32,272 nucleotides of DNA, taken from positions 1 through 32,272 of the IMG/VR virus record IMGVR_UViG_3300033552_000039; one strand, written 5' to 3'. Shown piece after piece: positions 6,327 through 14,130 of the stretch. Each line of letters begins with the position of its first letter. Within the stretch, counting starts at the first letter, position 1. The position numbers and the translations under genes are program-made. The notes beneath the pieces were generated by a model, which did no database searches, had not been told where the DNA came from, and saw only the letters and a list, made by a program, of their open reading frames with translations. This stretch comes from a virus.

Positions 6327-9109
6327 TGGCTTCGTATTATATCGACATAATAGACACTACAAGTCCTTTGACTAAATTAGTCCTAGAGGATGCCTCTGCG
6401 TCTGGAATTGTCTTGAAGTGGAACGGTGGTGACTCTAAGGATGAAATGGCTATTATAAGCAGTGAATTTAACTTTGATATGTTGACTAAAACTGCTAAAG
6501 ATGCGGCTTTTATCGAATTCTTTACAGGAGATGAACATCGTTATAAGGTTTTAGTTAAAAATGATGTGGATGACAGTATTATTTGGCAAGGTTATATTTT
6601 ACCCGATTTATACAGTGAACCATACAAAAACGCATGTTTTTTTGTTTCGTTTACGGCTACTGATGGTTTAGGTCGATTGAAAGGGAAATACCTTCCGGAA
6701 GAGTATTATTCCCGTGAAAAATCCTTAATTGATATTTTTTGTCAATGTTTGAAATTAACAGGGATTGAGCTGGATTTGTATTTTAATCCGGCCATTGAAA
6801 ATTTTACAAATAAAGATTGGAATACCATTTATGTTGATACGGCCGATTTTTTGAACAAAGAAAAAAAGCAAGATGCTTACAAGATCCTTGAAACGTTATT
6901 AAAAGATACGCTGTCTGTTGCTTACCAAGCAGACAACCGCTGGTATATTGAAGGGGTAAATACCCGCCATTTACGTAAAGTAACCTATAAAGTGTATGAT
7001 GTTACGGGAACGCTATCAGGGAACGTTGTTTATAATCGTTTATTAAAGCAAATCACAGCATTAGTAACGCCAACTGTTACTATTATACCTCCTTACAACG
7101 AAATCACAATTACACATCCAAAAATAGAGCCTTCGATACCTAAAACCGCAAGTAAAGAAAAAAATGATGGTTGGGCAATAGTTACAGGTGTCAAGGGCAC
7201 TATTTACAACTCGGAGTGGGTGGGTCACGGTGGCTTGTATGCAATTTGTGATAAGCCTGATTATTATACGCGTATCTATAATGAAGGTTATTTTACAGGA
7301 TTAGGATCTGTTTCTTATGCTCAGGACAATATGCGTTGGGTTTCCTTAAAAGAAAAAATATACTTTGTAAAGGCGCAAAAAATCACGTTTAATCTCGAGT
7401 TTAGTATTGTAAAATTCGTTTCGGTAGTTTCTGATGTGATTGATTATGAGTTGTGGAAAAATCCTTTTAAGTACGAAATTGTACTGAATAACGTGGTTGT
7501 TTTTACCAATTTTAAAGAAAACGTTTCGGATAATGAAAATATGTTTTTTGAAAATAGCGGTACTTTAAAAAAAGAATTTCAACATATTGTTACGGCTGAT
7601 TCTTTGCTTGATATTCGAATTTATGCGCCTTTTGGATCGTTTATTACAAATAAAATTATGGCTATCGAGTTGCGATCCGCATCAGTATCGGTAATAGGGT
7701 TTAAAGAAGAGGAAATTATTAAAGATTTAATTAGCGGCGATTTTACTGTTGATAAAGAATTAGAATTGACTTATGGTGATGACAAATCAGGAACCTCAAA
7801 AGGGTTTCGATTAAAAAAGCTTAAAGAACAAACTACTTTTTTTAACGCTATTCAAGCGCCTATTTTATATGGCTTTGCAAATAATGGAAAGTTTTATAGT
7901 GTGGTGAGTTTGCAAGATGCGAATTTAATTGATGAAAACCGTTTTCAAGTTTTTAAAGAAGGTGTTTTGATTCCTGTTATAGATGTTTTTTACAATTTTA
8001 ATGATGGCGAGCAAATGGTTGTTGAAACAGAAATAGCATATACTTCAGGTTTTTTTGTATTACATAAATATGCTGTTAACGATTTACTTGATAATAGAAC
8101 AACCTGGCAACAATGGACTGATGCTATTTATCAAATAGAAAACACATCGTACGCTAAAACAGTATCTAATATTTACCGAAGAATGTTTAATGCAGCACAC
8201 GAAAAAATCGATTGTGTGGCTTTGAATGCCGTAAAGTTTAACGATGTTGTTTTGTTTAAATATGTGTACCCTAAAGATTTTTACCTGCTTAATTGCAGTT
8301 GGAATCTTGACCAAAATAAAACTACTATTACAGTAGGGCGCTCGATTTATAAAGATGCTACAGCTACCGTTCCAGGTGATGATAATGTGCCGCCAATTGT
8401 ATTAGCTGTTGATGATATTTATTTAACCGATTTGCAAACTACAGCTCCTCTCATGGCAACGGCTTATGATCCTGATGGGTTTATTGCTAGTCAGCAATGG
8501 ACTAAAACAAGCGGGCCTTTTGGGGATGTAATTACTACGCCTTTTGCCTTGAATACTGATTTAACCAATTTAACTGGTGATTATTATACCTATCAAATTC
8601 AGGTAACGGATAATAGTGGTGCTACGGCATTAGATACAGTAAATGTAATTCGAAAAAAAGACTATCAAATCATTTTTGAACAGCTGTATTACAACGAGAT
8701 TGAAACGCTTGAGAATCATGCTGTGCAAGCACGATATAAGCTTGTAATTAATCCGAACATTCCTGCGGGTTTTGTGCTGAACCTGCAAGGTATTTACAAA
8801 ACATTAGTAGAAGTAAGCCGCTGGAGTGTTTACGGTTATTTGCTTATTGAAAAAAACGGGGTGGTGCTCGAGGAATATGTGCATTTTGGAGCTTTTTCCG
8901 TGCCAGTGACACTGAATTATATCGCTACTGATGAAATATATTTTACAATAGAGGTAAGCGCTACTGCAGGCTCTTTAAGTGGCGAAACAGCTTCGTTTGC
9001 TGGTATTAATTCAAGCGTGAAATTTGACATCGCGACATTTATAAATGGTCAAGGAACAGTAATAAATTTGCCTGTAAGAATAGAAATTCGAGCGGCTGTA
9101 AGAGGGTAA
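6326..9109 (+). CDS. Distal tail / tail-tip protein with PKD-like domain
   Basis: A 927-residue protein after the tape measure, where Bacteroidota siphoviruses encode a fused distal-tail/tail-tip protein. Residues 1-120 are beta-rich ('SGIVLKWNGGD', 'SEFNFDMLT', 'WQGYILPDLYSEPY'), resembling the hub domain of distal tail proteins; the middle is a mix of strands and Trp/Tyr-rich segments. Residues about 689-785 form a PKD/REJ-like Ig fold ('DPDGFIASQQWTKTSGP' and 'YTYQIQVTDNSGATA' motifs). The last 140 residues are another beta domain. Likely role: closing the tube and carrying fibres; the PKD-like domain may bind surface glycans (inference). Confidence 0.8.
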   Translation: MASYYIDIIDTTSPLTKLVLEDASASGIVLKWNGGDSKDEMAIISSEFNFDMLTKTAKDAAFIEFFTGDEHRYKVLVKNDVDDSIIWQGYILPDLYSEPYKNACFFVSFTATDGLGRLKGKYLPEEYYSREKSLIDIFCQCLKLTGIELDLYFNPAIENFTNKDWNTIYVDTADFLNKEKKQDAYKILETLLKDTLSVAYQADNRWYIEGVNTRHLRKVTYKVYDVTGTLSGNVVYNRLLKQITALVTPTVTIIPPYNEITITHPKIEPSIPKTASKEKNDGWAIVTGVKGTIYNSEWVGHGGLYAICDKPDYYTRIYNEGYFTGLGSVSYAQDNMRWVSLKEKIYFVKAQKITFNLEFSIVKFVSVVSDVIDYELWKNPFKYEIVLNNVVVFTNFKENVSDNENMFFENSGTLKKEFQHIVTADSLLDIRIYAPFGSFITNKIMAIELRSASVSVIGFKEEEIIKDLISGDFTVDKELELTYGDDKSGTSKGFRLKKLKEQTTFFNAIQAPILYGFANNGKFYSVVSLQDANLIDENRFQVFKEGVLIPVIDVFYNFNDGEQMVVETEIAYTSGFFVLHKYAVNDLLDNRTTWQQWTDAIYQIENTSYAKTVSNIYRRMFNAAHEKIDCVALNAVKFNDVVLFKYVYPKDFYLLNCSWNLDQNKTTITVGRSIYKDATATVPGDDNVPPIVLAVDDIYLTDLQTTAPLMATAYDPDGFIASQQWTKTSGPFGDVITTPFALNTDLTNLTGDYYTYQIQVTDNSGATALDTVNVIRKKDYQIIFEQLYYNEIETLENHAVQARYKLVINPNIPAGFVLNLQGIYKTLVEVSRWSVYGYLLIEKNGVVLEEYVHFGAFSVPVTLNYIATDEIYFTIEVSATAGSLSGETASFAGINSSVKFDIATFINGQGTVINLPVRIEIRAAVRG

Positions 9110-9110
9110 G

Positions 9111-9269
9111 ATGGAGCAAGACATAAAAAGAATAGGCTTAGGAAACAGTAAGTTTCCATCCATAACAGAAAGAGATATTAAGGAGCCTAAAATTCCTTTT
9201 GATTTTAGTACTAACGAAATTACGTTTGATCAAGAAGATAGAACGTTTGACGAAAACCCGAACGAATAA
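9111..9269 (+). CDS. Small tail-module protein, 52 residues
   Basis: Short gene between the tail-tip and adaptor genes: ATG at 9111, one base after the previous stop, and TAA at 9267-9269 overlapping the next ATG. The tight packing on both sides supports it as real. The product is charged, without membrane segment or cysteines, rich in Asp/Glu/Phe near the end. I recognise no family; a small baseplate or fibre-attachment part is suggested only by its place. Confidence 0.75.
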   Translation: MEQDIKRIGLGNSKFPSITERDIKEPKIPFDFSTNEITFDQEDRTFDENPNE

Positions 9270-9898
9270 TGGCATTACAAAAGCTTTTTTTAGGAACAAC
9301 AACCGGAGATAAAACGGGTACTGGCGCAAAAAGTGCGGGCCAAATGATTAACGCCAATTTCGATTATCTCGAAGCTAAAATCGATAATGTTAATAAAGTA
9401 GTTTTACAAACAGGACTGTCATTGGTTGATCAAACCTTAACAATGATTACGGGTTGGCAATGGCTTATAAATGGAGTTTTGTATATAAATCCTTTTGCGG
9501 TTTCAATTATAATTCCTTTTTCCACCGCAGGAAAGCAACGCATTGATTTGATTGTTGTAAACACGTCAAATACATTTACTCGCATTGCGGGAATTGAAAG
9601 CATTTCTAATCCTGTAGCGCCTACAATGCTAAACGATACAATTCAGGCTACTTTGATTCTTGTTACTGATGGCGTTATTGAAATAACTAAATCCGATAAC
9701 TATAAACATTCCCACAACATATTCAAATTCATCCAAAAAGGATTTGGAAACATTAACCTAGCCAGCAACGAAATAAACGACATATTTTGCGGATGGTCAA
9801 ACGATGGAACATTACGATATCCAGAAGCTAAGTGGTTGGGTGGAGCATTGAATAATTCAGATAATTTCAAACCATTAATAACAATAATTATAGAATAA
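9269..9898 (+). CDS. Tail fibre/baseplate adaptor protein
   Basis: A 209-residue protein. The N-terminus 'LGTTTGDKTGTGAKSAGQMINANFDYLEAKI' (two motifs: TGDKTGTGAK and MINANFDYLE) is a recurrent N-terminal attachment segment of Bacteroidota phage baseplate and fibre proteins. Residues 50-140 are beta strands with 'GKQRIDLIVVNTSNTF', resembling receptor-binding shoulder domains; the end is short and hydrophobic. Probably a peripheral baseplate component. It is coupled to the 52-residue gene upstream and followed 6 bases later by the fibre gene. Confidence 0.7.
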   Translation: MALQKLFLGTTTGDKTGTGAKSAGQMINANFDYLEAKIDNVNKVVLQTGLSLVDQTLTMITGWQWLINGVLYINPFAVSIIIPFSTAGKQRIDLIVVNTSNTFTRIAGIESISNPVAPTMLNDTIQATLILVTDGVIEITKSDNYKHSHNIFKFIQKGFGNINLASNEINDIFCGWSNDGTLRYPEAKWLGGALNNSDNFKPLITIIIE

Positions 9899-9904
9899 TT
9901 AATC

Positions 9905-11701
9905 ATGAAAAAAATACTTTTTTTACTACTACTTATTAGTTCCATTTCGTACGGACAAGCTATTGCTCCTACACGAGTGAAAATCACGAACAATGTCATC
10001 AGTACTTCGGCTCCATTTATTAACGCACAAGAAACAGATGGTTTTGTAAATAAAATAAACAAAGCAGACCTTATCGAGTACCTAGAATTTGCAAGCGCGG
10101 TAAATTTACCAGTTACGGGCGTAGTAGGTAAATTATATTTGATTAAAGACAATAACCTATTGTATCGTTGGAACGGAACCGTTTACACTACAATAACCGC
10201 AGACGTATCGGGAAAAGAAAACACGGCAAACAAGCAAAATAGTTTAGTTGTTGATGGCGCGGGAGTTAAGTTCCCAACAGTAGACGCGGTTAATGCGGAG
10301 GTTATTAAAACAACGGGGGATCAAACAAAAACAGGGCGATTAAAGTTAGGTAATGGTACTTTTTCAACAGATGATTCCTCTTTGTTGATTAATAGAGTTT
10401 TATCTGGCAACGGTGGCACTACTGGCTTTCACGCTATTAGAGATGAAAGTATCTATAACGGTAGTGGTACGGGCTTACTTTCTTATGCTTCTTTTGATGC
10501 TATACCAAATTATATAGGCGCATCAAATTACGGACATTTACACGGCTTTCAAGCTAGACTTACTTTTAATGGTAGCGGTAGTATAGGCGTAGTAAGATCT
10601 CACACTTCGCAAACAACAAACAACGGAACTGGTGCTATTTTGGAAAATATAGGGTACAACGTTTCAGACGCTATAGGTACGGGCGAAGTTCGTAATAATA
10701 TAGGGCTATATATTGAAAATTTAACTAAAGGTAGTATATCAAATTTTGCTATTTATTCAGCGGGTGCGACAGCTTCATATCACCAAGGTAAATGGGAAAC
10801 AGGAGGCGAAATTAAGGCGGGGGGTAAATTATCGGGTTCTAATTTTAAAGATAGCGAAGGTGCAAATTCTATAGTATTAGGAGTTACGCCCGCAATCGCT
10901 GCAAACCACAATCGTTTAGCAATTTTAGGCTACGGGGCTGGGTTTACATTAAGTAATTCAGTACCGACAGATTATAATACTTATTTAGGCGCTTGGGCGG
11001 GGGCGGTTAATTTATCTGGAAGTAATAATACGAGCGTAGGGGCTTACGCGGGATATAATCAAGTAGGTAGCGGGAATGTTAATTTAGGAAAAGAGGCTGG
11101 TTATTTTGAAACAGGGAGTAATAAATTGTTTATAGACAATGATAAAAGAGTAAATGAAGCAGATGCAAGGGTAAAATCATTAATTTACGGTCAATTTGAT
11201 GCAAATCCAATAAACCAATTTTTAAATGTAAACGGAAATTTAAACATTAACGGAAATTTAATATCTCCAACACTCACAGGCGTACCAACCGCGCCAACAG
11301 CTACCGCAGGGAGTAATGGTTTACAAATAGCAAACAAGGAATATGTATTGGCTAATGGATCAAGACCATATAAATCTTATGTGGCTATTATAAATCAATC
11401 TAGCACAGGTGCTCCAACAATTACAACTTTAGAAAATACACTTGGAGCTACAATTATACCAACTAGAATTAGTGCTGGAAGTTATTTACTTACTTACTCA
11501 GCAACCGTAGCTGGTAATGGTTATGCTACAATTAACGGAGATAGATCAGCATCAGGCCAAACACCACCTACTAGATATGGTATAAGTGTTGGAAACACAA
11601 GTATAACTATATCTTCTAGCATATTTAATTCAGGTTTATCTTTATTTGAATCAGTTGACGGGATATTAAGCAGTGCATATATTGAAGTAAGAATTTACTA
11701 A
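9905..11701 (+). CDS. Tail fibre-like protein with Sec signal peptide
   Basis: A 598-residue protein. It opens with a clear signal peptide: KK, hydrophobic 'ILFLLLLISSIS' and 'YGQA', with cleavage expected near residues 17-19. After a short linker come Gly/Ser/Asn-rich repeats, a YadA/trimeric-fibre-like stretch ('YLGAWAGAVNLSGSNNTSVG', 'AYAGYNQVGSGNVNLGKEAG', about residues 360-400), the fibre motif 'SPTLTGVPTAPTATAG' (about 455-470) and a beta-sandwich C-terminal head of about 110 residues. The fibre motif and the position argue for a virion receptor-binding fibre; the signal peptide argues for export. No T9SS C-terminal signal is seen. Its product may be both, or a surface protein made in the lysogen. 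Confidence 0.75.
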   Translation: MKKILFLLLLISSISYGQAIAPTRVKITNNVISTSAPFINAQETDGFVNKINKADLIEYLEFASAVNLPVTGVVGKLYLIKDNNLLYRWNGTVYTTITADVSGKENTANKQNSLVVDGAGVKFPTVDAVNAEVIKTTGDQTKTGRLKLGNGTFSTDDSSLLINRVLSGNGGTTGFHAIRDESIYNGSGTGLLSYASFDAIPNYIGASNYGHLHGFQARLTFNGSGSIGVVRSHTSQTTNNGTGAILENIGYNVSDAIGTGEVRNNIGLYIENLTKGSISNFAIYSAGATASYHQGKWETGGEIKAGGKLSGSNFKDSEGANSIVLGVTPAIAANHNRLAILGYGAGFTLSNSVPTDYNTYLGAWAGAVNLSGSNNTSVGAYAGYNQVGSGNVNLGKEAGYFETGSNKLFIDNDKRVNEADARVKSLIYGQFDANPINQFLNVNGNLNINGNLISPTLTGVPTAPTATAGSNGLQIANKEYVLANGSRPYKSYVAIINQSSTGAPTITTLENTLGATIIPTRISAGSYLLTYSATVAGNGYATINGDRSASGQTPPTRYGISVGNTSITISSSIFNSGLSLFESVDGILSSAYIEVRIY

Positions 11702-11720
11702 TTAAAAAACCCAAATTAAC

Positions 11721-11942
11721 ATGACAAAATTTTCACCACAAGCCGTAGCATTAGAAACCCCAAGATGGGCAAAAATAATGTTTAGAATAGTGTTTTTATT
11801 AACAACTGCTTTCACGCTATTTATAGCAGGAACAAACTTAATTGAAGAAAATGTAAAGTTTGAATTGATGTTAGCCGTAAAATCATTAGACGTTATGATT
11901 TACGGAATTAGTAAAATGTTTGGAATAGAAAAAGAACAATAA
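11721..11942 (+). CDS. Small membrane protein, holin candidate
   Basis: A 73-residue protein with one strong membrane segment (about residues 19-42, 'IMFRIVFLLTTAFTLFIAG') and a second weaker amphipathic helix (about 48-66). It is the first gene of the lysis cluster, two genes before the endolysin. Size and topology fit a holin, but the sequence does not match a holin family I know. The next gene, also membrane-anchored, is an equal candidate; the two may be holin and antiholin. Confidence 0.6.
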   Translation: MTKFSPQAVALETPRWAKIMFRIVFLLTTAFTLFIAGTNLIEENVKFELMLAVKSLDVMIYGISKMFGIEKEQ

Positions 11943-11944
11943 TT

Positions 11945-12247
11945 ATGGATTTAGAAAACTTAAATTTTAAAGCAAAAGACCTTATCAGTTTTGCCGTTTA
12001 TATTATTTCGCTCTCTGTTTATTTCTTATCAATGAACGCAAAAGTCGACAGAGTAACTGAGGCCGTTGACGATCTAAAAACAGAAAAAAGAGAAGTATCT
12101 AGCGAAAGCAAGGCGTCGAGTTTTATTACTCAAAACGATATAAAAGCTTTAACGATAAGAGCCGAATTAAACAGGCAAAACATTGAGATCATGAAAAGTG
12201 ATATTGAAATGTTGAAAATGCAATATAACAATAGAAATAATAACTAA
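11945..12247 (+). CDS. Membrane-anchored coiled-coil protein (holin/antiholin candidate)
   Basis: A 100-residue protein with one membrane helix (about residues 13-31, 'LISFAVYIISLSVYFLSMN') followed by a charged coiled coil to the C-terminus. The topology is like XhlA/hemolysin-type accessory lysis proteins, though reversed (membrane helix first). It begins 2 bases after the previous stop and ends 2 bases before the endolysin ATG, so it belongs to the lysis operon. Exact role is inferred. Confidence 0.65.
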   Translation: MDLENLNFKAKDLISFAVYIISLSVYFLSMNAKVDRVTEAVDDLKTEKREVSSESKASSFITQNDIKALTIRAELNRQNIEIMKSDIEMLKMQYNNRNNN

Positions 12248-12249
12248 TC

Positions 12250-12798
12250 ATGGACAAAATAACCTTAGAAAGAATAAACCAGTCACACCCAAAAATTAGA
12301 GAAGAGCTTGCTGTGCATTACGGTCAAGCAAATGGTTTATTAGGGAAAGGATGCCGTCTACGTTTTGCTTATGTTTTACGAACTGATAAAGAGCAAGATG
12401 TGCTTTATTCTTTAGGGCGTACAAAAGTAAATCCAGATGGTAAGTCAGCTAAAAAACCGTTAGGCAATATTGTCACCAATGCAAAAGGTGGCCAATCAAT
12501 TCATAATTACGGATTAGCTTTTGATATTGTTTTGCTATATGACAAGAACGGCGACGGGGTTTTTGAAACAGTTAGTTGGGATATGGTAAAAGATGGTGAC
12601 GACGATGGAAAAGCCGACTGGATAGAAATTGCAAATTTCTTCAAATCAAAAGGATATGAATGGGGCGGAGATTGGAAATCTTTTAAGGACCTTCCACATT
12701 TTCAAAAATCATTTGGCTTTCATTGGAAAGTCTTGAAAATGAAAAAAGATAACAACACTACGATTGTAAACAACGGAATTACTTACGTAAAAATATAG
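12250..12798 (+). CDS. Endolysin, M15-family L-Ala-D-Glu / D-Ala-D-Ala peptidase
   Basis: A 182-residue zinc peptidase that should cleave peptidoglycan stem peptides at lysis. Metal ligands are visible: 'SIHNYGLAFDI' gives His85 and Asp92 (HxxxxxxD), and 'DLPHFQ' gives His150, the third ligand; 'YEWGGDW' just before carries the catalytic acidic position. The layout matches the M15C/VanY-like phage endolysins such as T5 Lys. There is no separate cell-wall-binding domain and no signal peptide, so it needs a holin. It has an Asp-rich loop ('DKNGDGVFE', 'DGDDDGKADW') that looks like a calcium-binding element. Confidence 0.9.
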   Translation: MDKITLERINQSHPKIREELAVHYGQANGLLGKGCRLRFAYVLRTDKEQDVLYSLGRTKVNPDGKSAKKPLGNIVTNAKGGQSIHNYGLAFDIVLLYDKNGDGVFETVSWDMVKDGDDDGKADWIEIANFFKSKGYEWGGDWKSFKDLPHFQKSFGFHWKVLKMKKDNNTTIVNNGITYVKI

Positions 12799-12801
12799 AT
12801 C

Positions 12802-13464
12802 ATGTCAACAAATTTATTTAGTCCTTTTTACAAAGAAGCCTTGAAGTATCTTGGTTGGGTATTGTTGTTTGCAGTATTATGGTTCAATGGATGCTCTAGT
12901 AGTAAGTCAACGTTACAAACTGCAAAAGTGAAAGTTCCGGAAGTAAGAGCAAAGTTTAAAGCTAAAAAGCCAGCTCATGAGCCAGTTATTTCTAAAATCA
13001 AACATACTAAAAAAAGAGAGACTATTTATAAAGACAATCCCATTGATAAAAAGTTGATAGCTGAAAACGAAAAGCTAAAACAGGAATTTTCTAAAGAAAC
13101 TGATTCTTTAAAAAAAGAAATCTTATTTGCAAAAGTGGCGCAACTTAATAAATTCTCTACCAAATTTGAAGATGAAAATTTAGTTTTAAATATAAATGGA
13201 ATTGTCCAGGGCGAAGTAAAAGAGATCACGCCAAACTATATCATCAAGGAAAAGAAAATTGAAGTTCCGGTAAAAGTGAAAGAAACGGTTTTTAGGGTAT
13301 TAGGTGGTATGGAGGTTGGAAATACTGCCCAGTTAAATGCTTTCAAATTAAAAGCAAATTTGATGTTTCAGAACCGGAAGGGGAATATTATCAGCGGTTC
13401 ATTTGATACTAATCAAACGGTTTGGGTTGGTTATAATATTTCGATTTTTGATGTAAAGAGATAA
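12802..13464 (+). CDS. Spanin-like membrane/lipoprotein, last gene of lysis cluster
   Basis: A 220-residue protein with an N-terminal hydrophobic segment (about residues 16-30) ending in 'WFNGCSSSK'. Cys31 with Gly at -1 makes an imperfect lipobox, so the protein is either a lipoprotein or anchored by the helix. Then come a Lys/Pro-rich linker, a coiled coil (about 75-115), 'YIIKEKKIEVPVKVKET', and a C-terminal beta-rich 50 residues that resemble outer-membrane strands. Membrane anchor plus coiled coil plus outer-membrane-like end, following an endolysin, suggests a unimolecular spanin. The family is not recognised with certainty. Confidence 0.6.
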   Translation: MSTNLFSPFYKEALKYLGWVLLFAVLWFNGCSSSKSTLQTAKVKVPEVRAKFKAKKPAHEPVISKIKHTKKRETIYKDNPIDKKLIAENEKLKQEFSKETDSLKKEILFAKVAQLNKFSTKFEDENLVLNINGIVQGEVKEITPNYIIKEKKIEVPVKVKETVFRVLGGMEVGNTAQLNAFKLKANLMFQNRKGNIISGSFDTNQTVWVGYNISIFDVKR

Positions 13465-13468
13465 AAAG

Positions 13469-13496
13469 AAAAAGTGTCGTATTCGACAACTTTTTT
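13469..13496 (+). terminator. Intrinsic terminator after lysis operon
   Basis: Imperfect stem AAAAGTGTCG / CGACAACTTTT with one bulged base and loop TATT, followed by a run of T, 5 bases after the last late gene. It should end the tape measure-to-lysis transcript. Confidence 0.75.
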
Positions 13497-13554
13497 ACAT
13501 TATATAATTTTTGAAGTTTATTGTATATAATTTTCAATAAAATATGTATTATTT

Positions 13555-13587
13555 TAAAGTGGTCAAATTTGACCACTTTATTTTTTT
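13555..13587. terminator. Perfect 26-bp palindrome followed by T-run
   Basis: The 13-bp arms (13555-13567 and 13568-13580) are perfect complements and the plus strand continues with seven T. It works as a second rightward terminator before attP, and, being symmetric, may also be a protein-binding site. The stop codon of the minus-strand small gene lies in its right arm. Confidence 0.7.
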
Positions 13588-13706
13588 CTATTTTTCCAAC
13601 TATCGTTATGGTATTTATCAGACGGGTGCTCATTAAATTTATTCCATAATAATTTGATAATTAATGCTAAAACTGCTACAGTAAGAATAATATCGATCGC
13701 TGTCAT
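13578..13706 (-). CDS. Small membrane protein on the reverse strand, 42 residues
   Basis: ATG at 13706 to TAA at 13578 on the minus strand. The first 20 residues are a membrane helix ('AIDIILTVAVLALIIKLLW') followed by a short polar, basic tail. It lies alone and reversed between the late terminators and attP, a position often used by genes expressed in the lysogen. I recognise no family and support is only from composition (a clean membrane helix with a charged end), so it could still be chance. Confidence 0.45.
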   Translation of the reverse strand: MTAIDIILTVAVLALIIKLLWNKFNEHPSDKYHNDSWKNRKK

Positions 13707-13850
13707 TTATTTAGATTTGTATTATTCATTTAAAAATAAGTTGTTTTAACCAAATTTACGGTATGATAGGTTTTAATAAGTCGATAATTATTATTAAAAT
13801 GTAGGTTGTTTTATATTTATTTTTGGTTTCGGAGTGGTTACCGGCGATTT

Positions 13851-13876
13851 AGCAGTTCATAAATGAACTGCTTTTT
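13851..13876 (+). terminator. Terminator hairpin left of attP
   Basis: Perfect 10-bp stem AGCAGTTCAT / ATGAACTGCT with loop AA, followed by TTTTT (13872-13876... continuing into the left arm site). It insulates the attP/integrase region; after integration it would lie at the far right end of the prophage, facing host DNA. Confidence 0.7.
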
Positions 13877-14127
13877 CACGTATATTCACGAATAATTAAC
13901 ACAAAAAAATACCTTACAAATTGTCAGGTTCTTATTTTATTGGGTTATACGTGTTTTCGTTTGTGCCTTCTAAGCAGGCGGTCGAAGGTTCGAATCCTTC
14001 TGCCTTCACAACAAAACCCACTGGATTCAGTGGGTTTTTTGCGTTTAATGATTTTTGTATTTCTTATTTTCTTACATTTACCACAACAAAAAGCAACATT
14101 TTACGACATTTTCACGAACAATTCACG
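13875..14127 (+). other. attP: attP: tRNA-Arg(UCU) 3'-half core with flanking arm sites
   Basis: The core (about 13964-14008) is the 3' part of a tRNA gene: anticodon loop CTTCTAA with anticodon TCT at 13969-13971, 3' anticodon stem GCAGG, variable CGGTC, T arm GAAGG-TTCGAAT-CCTTC and acceptor strand TGCCTTC plus A73. The 5' half is absent, so this is not a gene. Flanking it are paired TTCACG repeats: left at 13875-13880 and 13885-13890, right at 14111-14116 and 14122-14127, spaced about one helical turn; TTCACGAAYAATT is shared by left (13885) and right (14111). These look like integrase arm-binding sites. Integration would restore an intact host tRNA-Arg. Confidence 0.85.
14013..14040 (+). 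terminator. Terminator just after the tRNA core
   Basis: Perfect 11-bp stem (14013-14023 with 14028-14038), loop GATT, then a T-run. It begins 4 bases after the tRNA 3' end, so the phage brings a terminator for the reconstituted host tRNA and prevents tRNA transcription from running into the integrase. Confidence 0.85.
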
Positions 14128-14130
14128 AAC

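Noticed and set aside
9700-10152. Minus-strand frame across the adaptor and fibre genes
   Set aside because: Spans two convincing plus-strand genes including a signal peptide; no independent support.
13964-14008. A complete phage tRNA gene
   Set aside because: Only the 3' half from the anticodon stem is present; no D arm or 5' acceptor strand precedes it, so it is attP core.
13921-14130. N-terminal extension of the integrase frame by 70 residues
   Set aside because: The extension translates the tRNA core, its T arm and the following terminator; the ATG at 14131 directly begins the arm-binding domain.
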